From Flavobacteriales bacterium 34_180_T64 (lineage in GTDB: Bacteria; Bacteroidota; Bacteroidia; Flavobacteriales; Flavobacteriaceae): 64,000 nucleotides of DNA. The notes below the pieces were generated by a model. The model was given only the letters and a program-made list of their open reading frames with translations, was not told where the DNA came from and did not search any database. The position numbers and the translations under genes were made by a program. Of this stretch, positions 1 through 7,512 are shown piece after piece. Every line of letters starts with the position of its first letter. Within the stretch, counting starts at the first letter, position 1. Location of the stretch: NCBI GenBank assembly GCA_002162765.1, contig MAAR01000019.1, forward strand, positions 1,572-65,571, written 5' to 3'.

Positions 1-41
1 GCATTCCGTAATTTCATTATGCTAAATGTAGACATAATAAT

Positions 42-311
42 CTAATTATCAGACTTCCAAAGCATATTATTCATTATGTTCTTAGGCAACTCATCTTTAG
101 TAAGAGTAACTAATGATTTTTTTAGCCTATGAATACGAACATCATACTTGTATTTCAGATCCATTGAAGGTGCATTGTCTTTAAGCCGTTGTAGTTCATC
201 CACGCGACTTTCTAATGATATTATATTAAATAGTCTCTTATGCTGTGTTACGCTCAAATGAGGCATTCCTTGTGCGTCTAAAAGTTTGCTATAATATCTT
301 ATAAATCTCAT
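42..311 (-). CDS. Small hypothetical protein, 89 aa
   Basis: I do not recognise this protein. It is 89 residues long, basic and rich in Lys, Arg and Leu, with no signal peptide, membrane segment or cysteine motif. Its N-terminus (MRFIRYYSKLLDAQG) and a central Leu/Arg-rich stretch look helical. Just upstream, on the same strand, positions 316-323 read TAATTTTG, a perfect match to the Bacteroidota -7 box TANNTTTG, only a few bases before the ATG. That supports transcription from this start with a very short leader. It lies downstream of ssrA on the same strand. It could be a small cytosolic protein of unknown role; no function is assigned. Confidence 0.6.
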   Translation of the reverse strand: MRFIRYYSKLLDAQGMPHLSVTQHKRLFNIISLESRVDELQRLKDNAPSMDLKYKYDVRIHRLKKSLVTLTKDELPKNIMNNMLWKSDN

Positions 312-448
312 AAGACAAAATTAGTAACGTTGGTATTAATGTATTGCTCTAGTTTGTAGTTAAATCGACTAAATATTAATTTAGGTGACTAATGGTTGAC
401 TAAAAAACCTCAACTATTTGATAAACAAATAATTAAGGTTAATAAAAG

Positions 449-838
449 TGGAGTCGGAGAGAATCGAACTCTCGTCCAAACAAGTTAATAAAGAGCTTTC
501 TACACGCTTAGTTTTTTCATGGTTTTCGATTGTAAACTGATTAAAAACACTCTACCTACAACTTAGCTTCTTAATCTCGAAAAGGCATCAAAGCGCCACC
601 AAATCTTAGTCAATCTTTACGATGCCTCAAAGTAGAACGCCATTAACCAAGGCTTTCCGGAGACATTCAGCTTTCCTACCTAGTAGGACAAGGCTAATCT
701 TACTATAATTCAGATTATGCAGCTAAAGCGTAGTTATTCTCGCCGTTTAAAAGTTGGTCTAGCCTTTTACGTGTTTCAATGCCATTACACGACGTGCTTA
801 CCATTTAATAAATCTCGCTGTCAAAACCAGTCGACCCC
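449..838 (-). ncRNA. ssrA: Transfer-messenger RNA (tmRNA)
   Basis: tmRNA rescues ribosomes stalled on broken mRNAs by adding a degradation tag, working with SmpB. Read on the minus strand, the RNA starts GGGGTCGACTGG at 838. It ends with a T-arm and acceptor (GTTCGATTCTCTCCGACTCC plus A at 449), and the ends pair as a 7-bp acceptor stem with one G-U pair. The tag frame runs from 744 down to the stop at 717-715 and reads GENNYALAA, the typical hydrophobic ALAA ending. CCA is not encoded. The length of 390 nt is normal for a one-piece tmRNA. The nearest -7 box on this strand is at 990-997, so the precursor probably carries a long 5' leader containing the repeat at 855-985, which RNase P would remove. 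Confidence 0.95.
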
Positions 839-854
839 ATTTAAATAGTATGTT

Positions 855-985
855 GTCACTTCGAGTGATTCCGTTTTTTCGGAATTGTATCTAGAAGTGG
901 GCGTTCCCCAGACACAAGTGTCCAGGTCAGGCTTTCCGCTATATCTTTTGTAAACAAAAGGATGTCGCTGTAATCCTTAACGCAG
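855..985. repeat. Dispersed palindromic repeat, composite
   Basis: Non-coding sequence made of consecutive hairpins. CACTTC...ATTCCG pairs with CGGAAT...GAAGTG across about 857-899. GACAC/GTGTC lies at 911-922, and ATCTTTTG/CAAAAGGAT at about 943-963. It opens with GGGCGTTCCCC at 899-909 and ends with ATCCTTAACGCA near 972-983. The same landmarks (GGGCGTTCCC, GGTCAGGCT, CCTTAACGCA) recur at 35015-35112. From memory, GGGCGTT...AACGC repeats are common in flavobacterial intergenic regions; their function is unknown. Here the repeat separates ssrA from its likely promoter. Confidence 0.75.
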
Positions 986-989
986 TATG

Positions 990-1018
990 CAAAGTTATCA
1001 AAAAGTTTGTATAACCTT
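990..1018. promoter_or_regulatory. Divergent promoter region, ssrA and dehydrogenase gene
   Basis: On the minus strand 997-990 reads TAACTTTG, a perfect Bacteroidota -7 box pointing toward ssrA. On the plus strand TATAACCTTGC at about 1009-1019 is a weaker match pointing toward the gene at 1064. No convincing -33 element is visible for either. Assignment rests on consensus matching only. Confidence 0.5.
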
Positions 1019-1063
1019 GCATTTACTCTTATTTTCGTGCAAAATTTATACCAATTTCCAACT

Positions 1064-2269
1064 ATGAAGTTCGCCATCATCAAAGAACGTAAAAATCCAC
1101 CAGATCGTCGTGTGGTTTTTTCTCCAGAGAAACTCGCAGAAGCCAGGACCCAATTTCCACAAGCCCAGTTTGTAGTGGAGTCTTCTGATATTCGTGTGTT
1201 TCCGGACGACGCTTATAAAGCGCTCGGATTTAAAGTGACAGATGATGTGTCAGATGCCGATGTCATGATTGGTGTCAAAGAAGTGCCTATTGAAAACCTT
1301 ATTCCAAATAAGAAATACTTTTACTTTTCACATACCATCAAAAAGCAACCTTACAATCGGAACTTGTTGCTGGCCATGCTCGAAAATAATATCGAGATGT
1401 TTGATCACGAATCCATCGTCAAAAAAAGTGGCGCACGCCTCATTGGTTTTGGTCGCTATGCTGGTCTCGTTGGTGCTTATAACGGATTTAGAGCCTTAGG
1501 TCTTAGAGATGGCTTATTTGATTTGCCTAAAGTTGAAACTTTAGCCGATTTAGATGCAGTGAAGTTAGAGTTAGATAAAATTAATCTTCCTAATATCAAA
1601 ATCTTGCTTTCAGGTACAGGTAAAGTAGCGCTTGGCGCTAAAGAAATATTAGACTTTTTACAAATCAAAGAAGTGACGGATGCCTTGTATTTAACGTCCG
1701 AATTTTCACAACCTGTGTATTGTATGGTTGACGTTATGGAATACAATAAACGTAAAGATGGAGCCGTAGGAGACAAGTGGGAATTCTATAAAGATCCTTC
1801 AGATTACGAATCTAACTTTATGCCGTATGCCATGCAAACCGACATGTTTATAGCTGGTCATTTCTATGGGAATCAGGCACCTTATTTATTTACCAGAGAC
1901 GATGCCAAACAACCAGAGTTCAGAATCAATTTAGTGGCAGATATATCTTGTGATGTCAATGGTCCTGTAGCGTCAACTTTGAAAGCGTCAACTATAGCAG
2001 ATCCGTTTTATGGTTATGATGCACAATCAGAAACTGAAGTGGCTTTTGATGCACTAAATGCCATAACCGTTATGGCAGTCGATAATTTACCTTGCGAGCT
2101 TCCTAAAAATGCCAGCGAAGGATTTGGAGATATGTTTTTGGAACACGTGATTCCGGCGTTTTTCAATCAGGATGAACGTGGAATTCTAAAACGAGCGCGA
2201 ATGACTGAAAACGGAAAACTCACCGAAAGATATTCATATTTGCAGGATTATGTAGATGGAAAACAATAG
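1064..2269 (+). CDS. Saccharopine dehydrogenase-like NAD(P)-dependent oxidoreductase
   Basis: This 401-aa protein belongs to the alanine dehydrogenase/transhydrogenase N-domain superfamily and most resembles lysine-forming saccharopine dehydrogenases, which interconvert saccharopine with lysine and 2-oxoglutarate. Lys72 (in IGVKEVP) and His90 (in FYFSHTIKKQ) sit where the catalytic Lys and His of the yeast enzyme lie. The dinucleotide-binding loop GTGKVALG is at about 184-191. An upstream in-frame ATG at 1007 exists, but the extra residues overlap the promoter region and do not look like the family N-terminus. I therefore chose MKFAIIKERK at 1064. Alternative: a related enzyme acting on another amino acid. 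The family call is firm; the substrate is inferred. Confidence 0.85.
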   Translation: MKFAIIKERKNPPDRRVVFSPEKLAEARTQFPQAQFVVESSDIRVFPDDAYKALGFKVTDDVSDADVMIGVKEVPIENLIPNKKYFYFSHTIKKQPYNRNLLLAMLENNIEMFDHESIVKKSGARLIGFGRYAGLVGAYNGFRALGLRDGLFDLPKVETLADLDAVKLELDKINLPNIKILLSGTGKVALGAKEILDFLQIKEVTDALYLTSEFSQPVYCMVDVMEYNKRKDGAVGDKWEFYKDPSDYESNFMPYAMQTDMFIAGHFYGNQAPYLFTRDDAKQPEFRINLVADISCDVNGPVASTLKASTIADPFYGYDAQSETEVAFDALNAITVMAVDNLPCELPKNASEGFGDMFLEHVIPAFFNQDERGILKRARMTENGKLTERYSYLQDYVDGKQ

Positions 2270-2293
2270 CTTTGTATTTACTTAAATCGCAAC

Positions 2294-3070
2294 ATGATTA
2301 AAACGGCCTTAGTAACAGGAGCAGCTTCGGGAATAGGATATGAGTTAGCACAATTATTAGCCAAAGATGCCTATCAGTTAATCTTGGTTGATATTGATGC
2401 TGAGAAACTTGTTGAAGTCAAATCTGACATTGATCGCGATTTTAATGTTGACGTTCGTATTTTGGTAAAAGATTTAAGCCGTCCTAATATAGCCGAAGAG
2501 CTAATGTCTGATATCGATAATAAACCCATTGATGTATTAATCAATAATGCAGGTTTTGGTTTATTTGGTTCCTTTTCAGACACCAATTGGGAACGCGAAT
2601 CCGAGATGCTTCATGTACACGTTATTACTACCACACACCTTACCAAACTTATTTTAAAAGGCATGGTTGAACGTGGATCTGGACGCATTTTAAATGTGTC
2701 TTCATTAGCGGGATTTCTGCCTGGGCCTTTAATGTCTATTTATTACGCATCGAAAGGCTATATGTTATCCTTTTCAGAAGCTATTGCTAATGAACTCAAA
2801 GGGACGGGAGTTACTGTAACAGCATTATGTCCTGGCCCGACTAAAACAGGATTTCAAGAGACGGTTTCAGAAAATTCGTCAGAAAATAAAATCACCTTCA
2901 ACATGGCTTGTGCTAAAAAAGTGTCTGTTTATGGTTATAAAGCGATGCTTAAAGGAAAAACCTATGCCATTCCTGGAGTATTTAATAAATTTCTTGCCGT
3001 TTTACCGCGATTCATTTCTCGAAATGCAGTTGCCTCTCTTGTTAGAAAAATACAAGAAGAAAATCGATAA
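2294..3070 (+). CDS. Short-chain dehydrogenase/reductase (SDR) family
   Basis: A 258-aa classical SDR, a cytosolic NAD(P)(H)-dependent oxidoreductase. The cofactor loop TGAASGIG is at residues 8-15, NNAG at 84-87, the catalytic Ser near 137 (in NVSS) and the YxxxK pair at Tyr150/Lys154. The basic and Arg-poor N-terminal region does not settle NAD versus NADP. It follows the saccharopine-dehydrogenase-like gene by 24 bases on the same strand and may be cotranscribed. The substrate cannot be read from the sequence; relatives are often annotated as DltE-like ketoreductases. The C-terminus is basic and hydrophobic (about 225-255), which may give membrane association. Confidence 0.85.
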   Translation: MIKTALVTGAASGIGYELAQLLAKDAYQLILVDIDAEKLVEVKSDIDRDFNVDVRILVKDLSRPNIAEELMSDIDNKPIDVLINNAGFGLFGSFSDTNWERESEMLHVHVITTTHLTKLILKGMVERGSGRILNVSSLAGFLPGPLMSIYYASKGYMLSFSEAIANELKGTGVTVTALCPGPTKTGFQETVSENSSENKITFNMACAKKVSVYGYKAMLKGKTYAIPGVFNKFLAVLPRFISRNAVASLVRKIQEENR

Positions 3071-3078
3071 GACCGTAT

Positions 3079-3453
3079 TCATATTATTTTGTGTTTGTAT
3101 TCGAGACCTAAAACGGTTATAATACCTAAGGTATAAGCAATCAAATCGCTCACATGAAACGTACTGCCTAATACGATTTTAGCCAATTGGTTTTGGTCAA
3201 GTCCTAGCTGTTCTAATAACGAAGTCTCTTGCAAAAATTCTATAACAACGGCAATTCCTAAAACTAAAAGTCCAGCATAGATGGGTTTCATTGTTGTAAA
3301 ACTTTTAAAGAAGCAATAGAGTAGGATGACCACCAAAAAATCTCCAAACGTATGGCGAATAAAACCACCTTTAACGTACGTGGCTATAAAAACTTCGAGT
3401 ATTAATAAGGTAATGAAGCTTATGAAATAGGTTTTATTGAGTTTAATTGTCAT
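3079..3453 (-). CDS. DUF2809-type small membrane protein
   Basis: A 124-aa protein with about four hydrophobic helices (roughly 10-28, 37-50, 57-75 and 101-118), consistent with an inner-membrane location. The GGFIRHTFGDFLVV stretch and the later HVSDLIAYTLGI motif match my recollection of the DUF2809 family, whose function is not known. The gene faces the SDR gene tail to tail, 8 bases apart. Its upstream region (3454-3547) has no clear -7 box on the minus strand. Confidence 0.75.
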   Translation of the reverse strand: MTIKLNKTYFISFITLLILEVFIATYVKGGFIRHTFGDFLVVILLYCFFKSFTTMKPIYAGLLVLGIAVVIEFLQETSLLEQLGLDQNQLAKIVLGSTFHVSDLIAYTLGIITVLGLEYKHKII

Positions 3454-3555
3454 GCGATTTATAATTCTAAGCGTATATAAAAGTAAGTAAAGGCAATGGG
3501 AATATTCATTTTTACATTCTCTATTATGATTTAATGGATAGTCATGAATGTTTCC

Positions 3556-3563
3556 TAAATTTG
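3556..3563 (+). promoter_or_regulatory. Bacteroidota -7 box TAAATTTG
   Basis: TAAATTTG is a perfect TANNTTTG match 20 bases before a TTG codon at 3584. It lies inside the reading frame that opens with ATG at 3548, so it argues that translation starts at the TTG and not at the ATG. A -33 element is not obvious. Confidence 0.5.
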
Positions 3564-3583
3564 AGGTAATAAATTATGCACTC

Positions 3584-3961
3584 TTGAATCCATTAGACCA
3601 ATACTTCTTTTCTCAAACAGAGCCTTATCAATCGATAATGTTGTATGTGCGTGCAGTAATCTTAAAAACCTTGCCAGGGGCTAACGAACGTTTTAGTTAT
3701 CGCATTCCGTTTTACAATATCGGGAAGAAACCCATGATCTATTTAAATGTTTTAAAAGGGACAAATTTTGTGGATGTGGCCTTTGTACAAGGAATTCTAT
3801 TAGAAGAAAAATATCCCATACTTAAAGATTATAATAACAGAAAGCAAGTGCGTTCTATTCAAGTGAAATCACTAGAAGACTTTGATGAATTAGAATTTGT
3901 TGCGCTCTTGAAGGACGCTAAATTGAATATTGAAAATAGCAGGAGAGCTTGGTTTATTTAG
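3584..3961 (+). CDS. DUF1801 (YdhG-like) domain protein
   Basis: A small soluble protein of about 125 aa resembling the DUF1801/YdhG family. Its fold is related to frataxin-like alpha/beta proteins and its biochemical role is not settled. Visible family features are the early NPLDQYFFSQTEPY, the RFSYRIPFYNIGKKPMIYL core and the C-terminal acidic/aromatic segment. An in-frame ATG lies at 3548, but a perfect -7 box at 3556-3563 lies downstream of it. The residues from the TTG at 3584 (L/M-NPLDQYF) look like the usual family start. The C-terminus ends two bases before the end of kdsA, with which it converges. Confidence 0.7.
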   Translation: MNPLDQYFFSQTEPYQSIMLYVRAVILKTLPGANERFSYRIPFYNIGKKPMIYLNVLKGTNFVDVAFVQGILLEEKYPILKDYNNRKQVRSIQVKSLEDFDELEFVALLKDAKLNIENSRRAWFI

Positions 3962-3962
3962 C

Positions 3963-4781
3963 TTAGAGTTGGTTGATCGTTTTTCTAATCGCAACCAGAT
4001 TTGTAAGTAGCCCTTCTAAATTATCTAAGTGCAACATATTGGCGCCATCACTTTTTGCATTTGCAGGGTCAAAATGTGTTTCAATAAATAGGCCGTCGAC
4101 ATGATTTACAACCCCAGCTCTGGCAATAGTTTCTATCATATCAGGTCGCCCTCCAGTGACACCAATGTTTTGATTTGGCTGTTGCAACGAATGTGTAACA
4201 TCTAAAACAGTAGGAGCATATTCCCGCATGGTCGGAATTCCTCTAAAATCTACAATCATGTCCTGATATCCAAACATAGTACCTCTGTCTGTAATCCAGG
4301 CCTTTTGGTTGCCAGCATCTTTTACTTTTTGAACCGCATGTTTCATAGCTTCAGGACTCATAAATTGTCCTTTTTTAAGATTAACTACTTTTCCGGTTTT
4401 TGCAGCAGCAACAACTAAATCGGTCTGACGTACCAAAAATGCTGGTATTTGCAAAACATCCACGTAATGAGCTGCAAGACTTGCATCCGAAATTTCATGA
4501 ATATCAGTGACTGTTGGAACATCAAAAGTTTCAGAAACCTTCTTAAGAATTTTCAGCGCTTTTTCATCACCTATTCCAGTAAAACTATCTATTCTACTTC
4601 TGTTTGCTTTTTTAAAACTCCCTTTAAATACAAAAGGAATTTTCAAGGAATCAGTAATACTAATGACTTTTTCAGCGATACGCAAGGCCATGTCTTCTCC
4701 TTCTATAGCACAAGGGCCGCAGAGTAAAAAGAAATTACTAGAATTCGTATGTTTTAGTCTTGGAATGTGGTTAAGATCCAT
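3963..4781 (-). CDS. kdsA: 3-deoxy-8-phosphooctulonate synthase
   Basis: KdsA condenses phosphoenolpyruvate with arabinose 5-phosphate to make Kdo 8-phosphate, a precursor of the lipopolysaccharide inner core. The 272-aa length fits the family. Diagnostic stretches are LLCGPCAIEG (about 20-29), FKGSFKKANRSR (about 53-64) and TDIHE (about 94-98). The late GGRPDMIETIARAG and GLFIETHFDPANAKSDG segments carry active-site residues. The upstream TATCTTTG on the minus strand (4810-4803) is a perfect -7 box about 20 bases before the ATG. kdsA therefore probably has its own promoter despite the upstream gene ending 33 bases away. Confidence 0.95.
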   Translation of the reverse strand: MDLNHIPRLKHTNSSNFFLLCGPCAIEGEDMALRIAEKVISITDSLKIPFVFKGSFKKANRSRIDSFTGIGDEKALKILKKVSETFDVPTVTDIHEISDASLAAHYVDVLQIPAFLVRQTDLVVAAAKTGKVVNLKKGQFMSPEAMKHAVQKVKDAGNQKAWITDRGTMFGYQDMIVDFRGIPTMREYAPTVLDVTHSLQQPNQNIGVTGGRPDMIETIARAGVVNHVDGLFIETHFDPANAKSDGANMLHLDNLEGLLTNLVAIRKTINQL

Positions 4782-4802
4782 TGTGCTTAAAAATTTAAGC
4801 TA

Positions 4803-4810
4803 CAAAGATA
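4803..4810 (-). promoter_or_regulatory. -7 box TATCTTTG upstream of kdsA
   Basis: On the minus strand 4810-4803 reads TATCTTTG, a perfect TANNTTTG match with about 21 bases to the kdsA ATG at 4781. No clear TTTG -33 element is seen about 19 bases upstream. Confidence 0.5.
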
Positions 4811-4814
4811 AACA

Positions 4815-5174
4815 TTAAAAGCTTCTTTTGATACTATTTCTAATAATCCATAATGCCATTATAAAATTTAAAGCTACAAAAGACCCACTGTAAAGCATAA
4901 ACTCTTTTGTACTTGCAGAAAAGCTGATAATTTGAAGCATATCAGACAAATAAGCCAATACCAAATAGGACGATAAACACATAAAAGTAATGCCTAATGT
5001 GAAATTTAATTTCCTGTTCGGCTTAATGAGTTGCCATACAAAAGGAATACTAAATAAAAGAATAGGATAGGCAGTAATACCACTGCTTTGGTTTGCATCA
5101 GTAAACCAGAAAGCTATGATAGCAATAAAGTATAAATAAGGTACAAACTTCGAATATTTACTAATTAGTTTCAT
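4815..5174 (-). CDS. Small hypothetical integral membrane protein
   Basis: About 119 aa with four hydrophobic segments (roughly 9-22, 33-48, 57-75 and 84-112 from the chosen start), so probably an inner-membrane protein. It resembles lysoplasmalogenase/YhhN-like or other four-helix proteins only in general hydrophobicity, so I do not name a family. An in-frame ATG lies 39 bases further upstream (5213). I prefer MKLISKYSK at 5174, because the extra residues are polar and the hydrophobic region starts soon after this Met. It sits just upstream of kdsA on the same strand. Confidence 0.6.
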   Translation of the reverse strand: MKLISKYSKFVPYLYFIAIIAFWFTDANQSSGITAYPILLFSIPFVWQLIKPNRKLNFTLGITFMCLSSYLVLAYLSDMLQIISFSASTKEFMLYSGSFVALNFIMALWIIRNSIKRSF

Positions 5175-5218
5175 CTGTTTTTTAGATTTAGGGTTCAGAT
5201 GTAAATTCACCAAATTTT

Positions 5219-5240
5219 TTAGCTCAGTTGGTTAGAATGG
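5219..5240. pseudogene. tRNA D-arm-like fragment
   Basis: Positions 5219-5240 read TAGCTCAGTTGGTTAGAATGG with neighbouring bases. This nearly repeats the D-arm of ordinary tRNAs (compare TAGCTCAGTTGG-TAGAGC in the tRNA-Gly at 47022). No acceptor stem, anticodon arm or T-arm follows, so it is not a functional tRNA. It is probably a tRNA remnant or a chance match. Confidence 0.45.
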
Positions 5241-5360
5241 CTATTTACTATGAATCAATAATTTAACGACATATCCATTATTAAAGTATAGGAACTTGGT
5301 ATTATAACATTTAATTAACTAAATATAAAGTCATAATATCTAAAATCAGAAAATATAGCG

Positions 5361-5368
5361 TACCTTTG
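5361..5368 (+). promoter_or_regulatory. -7 box TACCTTTG upstream of typA
   Basis: TACCTTTG matches TANNTTTG perfectly and is followed by CACGC, with the typA ATG 25 bases downstream. The -33 element is not clear. Confidence 0.6.
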
Positions 5369-5393
5369 CACGCTTAAAATAAGGCACCTAATT

Positions 5394-7193
5394 ATGGCTA
5401 ATATTAAAAACATTGCAATTATTGCACACGTCGATCACGGTAAAACTACTTTGGTTGATAAGATCATGTATCACTGTCAATTGTTTCGTGAAAACGAAAA
5501 CACAGGAGATTTAATTCTTGATAATAATGATTTGGAACGTGAAAGAGGAATTACAATTACATCTAAGAATGTTTCTGTAATTTACAAAGACACTAAAATT
5601 AATATCATTGATACGCCTGGTCACGCCGATTTCGGAGGTGAAGTAGAACGTGTTTTAAACATGGCAGATGGTGTTTTATTATTAGTTGATGCCTTTGAAG
5701 GACCAATGCCTCAAACACGTTTTGTATTACAAAAAGCTATTGATTTAGGTCTTAAGCCATGCGTAGTAGTGAATAAGGTGGATAAAGAAAATTGTACTCC
5801 TGATGAAGTACATGAGAAAGTCTTTGATTTGATGTTCGAACTTGGTGCTGAAGAGTGGCAATTAGATTTTCCAACGGTTTATGGTTCTGCAAAGAACAAT
5901 TGGATGAGTGATGATTGGAAAAATGAGACTGATAATATCGAACCGTTGTTAGATATGGTAATCGAACATGTTCCGACTTTTGAAATTCCAGAAGGGAATA
6001 CACAAATGTTAATTACATCTTTAGATTTCTCTTCATTTACGGGTCGAATAGCTATTGGACGTTTAACACGAGGCGAATTAAAAGTAGGTCAGAATATTTC
6101 TTTAGTGAAGCGTGATAAAAGTATAGTAAAATCAAAAATAAAAGAACTTCATGTATTTGAAGGTCTTGGACGCATAAAAGTTGATAGCGTACAAGCTGGA
6201 GATATCTGCGCCATTGTTGGATTGGAAGGATTTGAAATTGGTGATACTGTTGCCGATTGGGAAACCCCTGAAGGTTTAAAAACAATTGCAATTGATGAGC
6301 CTACTATGAGTATGTTATTTACAATTAACGATTCGCCATTCTTTGGTAAAGATGGAAAATATGTAACATCTCGTCATATTAAAGATCGTTTGGCTAAAGA
6401 ACTAGAAAAGAACTTAGCACTTAAAGTAGAGACGACTGATAGCGCAGATAAATTTATAGTTTTTGGTCGTGGCGTATTACACTTATCGGTTTTAATCGAA
6501 ACAATGCGTCGTGAAGGTTATGAGTTGCAAATTGGACAACCACAAGTTATCATCAAAGAGATTGACGGTGTAAAATGTGAACCAATTGAAGAAATGACCA
6601 TTGATTTACCTGAAACAGTTTCTGGTAAAGCTATTGAAATGGTTACTATGCGTAAAGGTGAAATGCTAAGCATGGAAGCTAAAGGTGACCGCATGGTTTG
6701 TGAATTTATGGTGCCTTCAAGAGGTATTATTGGTTTACGTAACCAATTGTTAACGGCTACTCAAGGTGAGGCTATAATGGCACACCGTTTTAAAGAATAC
6801 CAACCGCTTAGAGGTGGAATTCCTGAACGTCAAAATGGAAGTTTAGTTTCTATGGAAAAAGGACAAGCTATTCCTTATTCAATTGATAAATTACAAGACA
6901 GAGGTAAGTTTTTTGTGGATCCAGGAGAAGATATTTATGAAGGTCAAGTGATTGGAGAAAATTCTCGTGGTGATGATATGACTGTCAATATTACAAAAAC
7001 AAAAAAGATGAGTAATGTCCGTTCTTCTGGTGCTGATGATAAGGCTAAGATTGTACCTGCAATAAAATTCTCATTAGAAGAAGCATTAGAATACATTCAA
7101 AAAGATGAATACGTTGAAGTAACGCCGAAGTTTTTACGTTTAAGAAAAATATACTTAACTGAAGTAGATAGAAAAAGAAATAAGATTATATAA
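5394..7193 (+). CDS. typA: Ribosome-associated GTPase TypA/BipA
   Basis: A translational GTPase related to EF-G that binds 70S ribosomes and helps in stress adaptation and large-subunit assembly. The 599-aa length fits the family. The P-loop [10 protein letters not shown] is at residues 11-20, the switch I ERGITITSKN at about 50-59 and DTPGHADFGGEVERV at about 73-87. NKVDKE, the guanine-specificity motif, is at about 127-132. The C-terminal half has the BipA-specific GRGVLHLSVLIETMRREGYE and PSRGIIGLRNQLLTATQGEAI stretches. The gene has its own -7 box and a strong downstream terminator, so it is probably monocistronic. No Shine-Dalgarno is visible. Confidence 0.97.
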   Translation: MANIKNIAIIAHVDHGKTTLVDKIMYHCQLFRENENTGDLILDNNDLERERGITITSKNVSVIYKDTKINIIDTPGHADFGGEVERVLNMADGVLLLVDAFEGPMPQTRFVLQKAIDLGLKPCVVVNKVDKENCTPDEVHEKVFDLMFELGAEEWQLDFPTVYGSAKNNWMSDDWKNETDNIEPLLDMVIEHVPTFEIPEGNTQMLITSLDFSSFTGRIAIGRLTRGELKVGQNISLVKRDKSIVKSKIKELHVFEGLGRIKVDSVQAGDICAIVGLEGFEIGDTVADWETPEGLKTIAIDEPTMSMLFTINDSPFFGKDGKYVTSRHIKDRLAKELEKNLALKVETTDSADKFIVFGRGVLHLSVLIETMRREGYELQIGQPQVIIKEIDGVKCEPIEEMTIDLPETVSGKAIEMVTMRKGEMLSMEAKGDRMVCEFMVPSRGIIGLRNQLLTATQGEAIMAHRFKEYQPLRGGIPERQNGSLVSMEKGQAIPYSIDKLQDRGKFFVDPGEDIYEGQVIGENSRGDDMTVNITKTKKMSNVRSSGADDKAKIVPAIKFSLEEALEYIQKDEYVEVTPKFLRLRKIYLTEVDRKRNKII

Positions 7194-7215
7194 TATCTGA
7201 GAATTATAGATATTT

Positions 7216-7252
7216 AAAAAAGAGGAATGCCAAATGGTATTCCTCTTTTTCT
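7216..7252 (+). terminator. Intrinsic terminator after typA
   Basis: AAAAGAGGAATGCC and GGTATTCCTCTTTT form a long stem with a short AAAT loop, followed by a T-rich tract. It stands 24 bases after the typA stop and probably also insulates the polysaccharide locus. Confidence 0.85.
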
Positions 7253-7296
7253 TTTCAAAACGCCTCGGAAAGTTTGATTATATTTACAAAAAAAAC

Positions 7297-7512
7297 ATGA
7301 TGCATTTTCTTTATTTCGATCCAGGATTAGGCGCAATGATTATTCAAGCCATAGTGGCAGCCGTTGCTGGAGTTTTATTGTTTTCTAAAAACCTTCTTTT
7401 TAAAGTTAAAGTGTTATTCGGCTTAGTGAAATCGAATGATAAAGATTTGTTTGATGATATTAATGTAAAAGATTCAGATTCTGAACATAAGCAAACAACT
7501 GACAGTGAGTAA
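7297..7512 (+). CDS. Small DPGxG membrane protein of polysaccharide loci
   Basis: About 71 aa, beginning at either of two adjacent ATGs (7297 or 7300). MHFLYFDPGLGAMIIQ is followed by one hydrophobic helix (about 13-32), then a basic segment and an acidic, polar tail. From memory, short proteins with a YLDPGTGS-like opening and one membrane helix are found in many bacteria beside NoeA-like methyltransferases and membrane sulfatase-fold proteins, exactly as here. No biochemical role is known to me. An earlier ATG at 7234 would place the start inside the typA terminator, so I reject it. The end overlaps the next gene by 8 bases, which suggests translational coupling. Confidence 0.75.
   Translation: MMHFLYFDPGLGAMIIQAIVAAVAGVLLFSKNLLFKVKVLFGLVKSNDKDLFDDINVKDSDSEHKQTTDSE

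Noticed and set aside
856..1083. Open frame on the minus strand between ssrA and the dehydrogenase gene
   Set aside because: It runs through the palindromic repeat and the divergent promoter region and overlaps the start of the plus-strand gene; the peptide has no family resemblance.
7234..7296. Upstream in-frame start for the DPGxG small protein
   Set aside because: The added residues are encoded by the typA terminator, so an mRNA starting there is not plausible.
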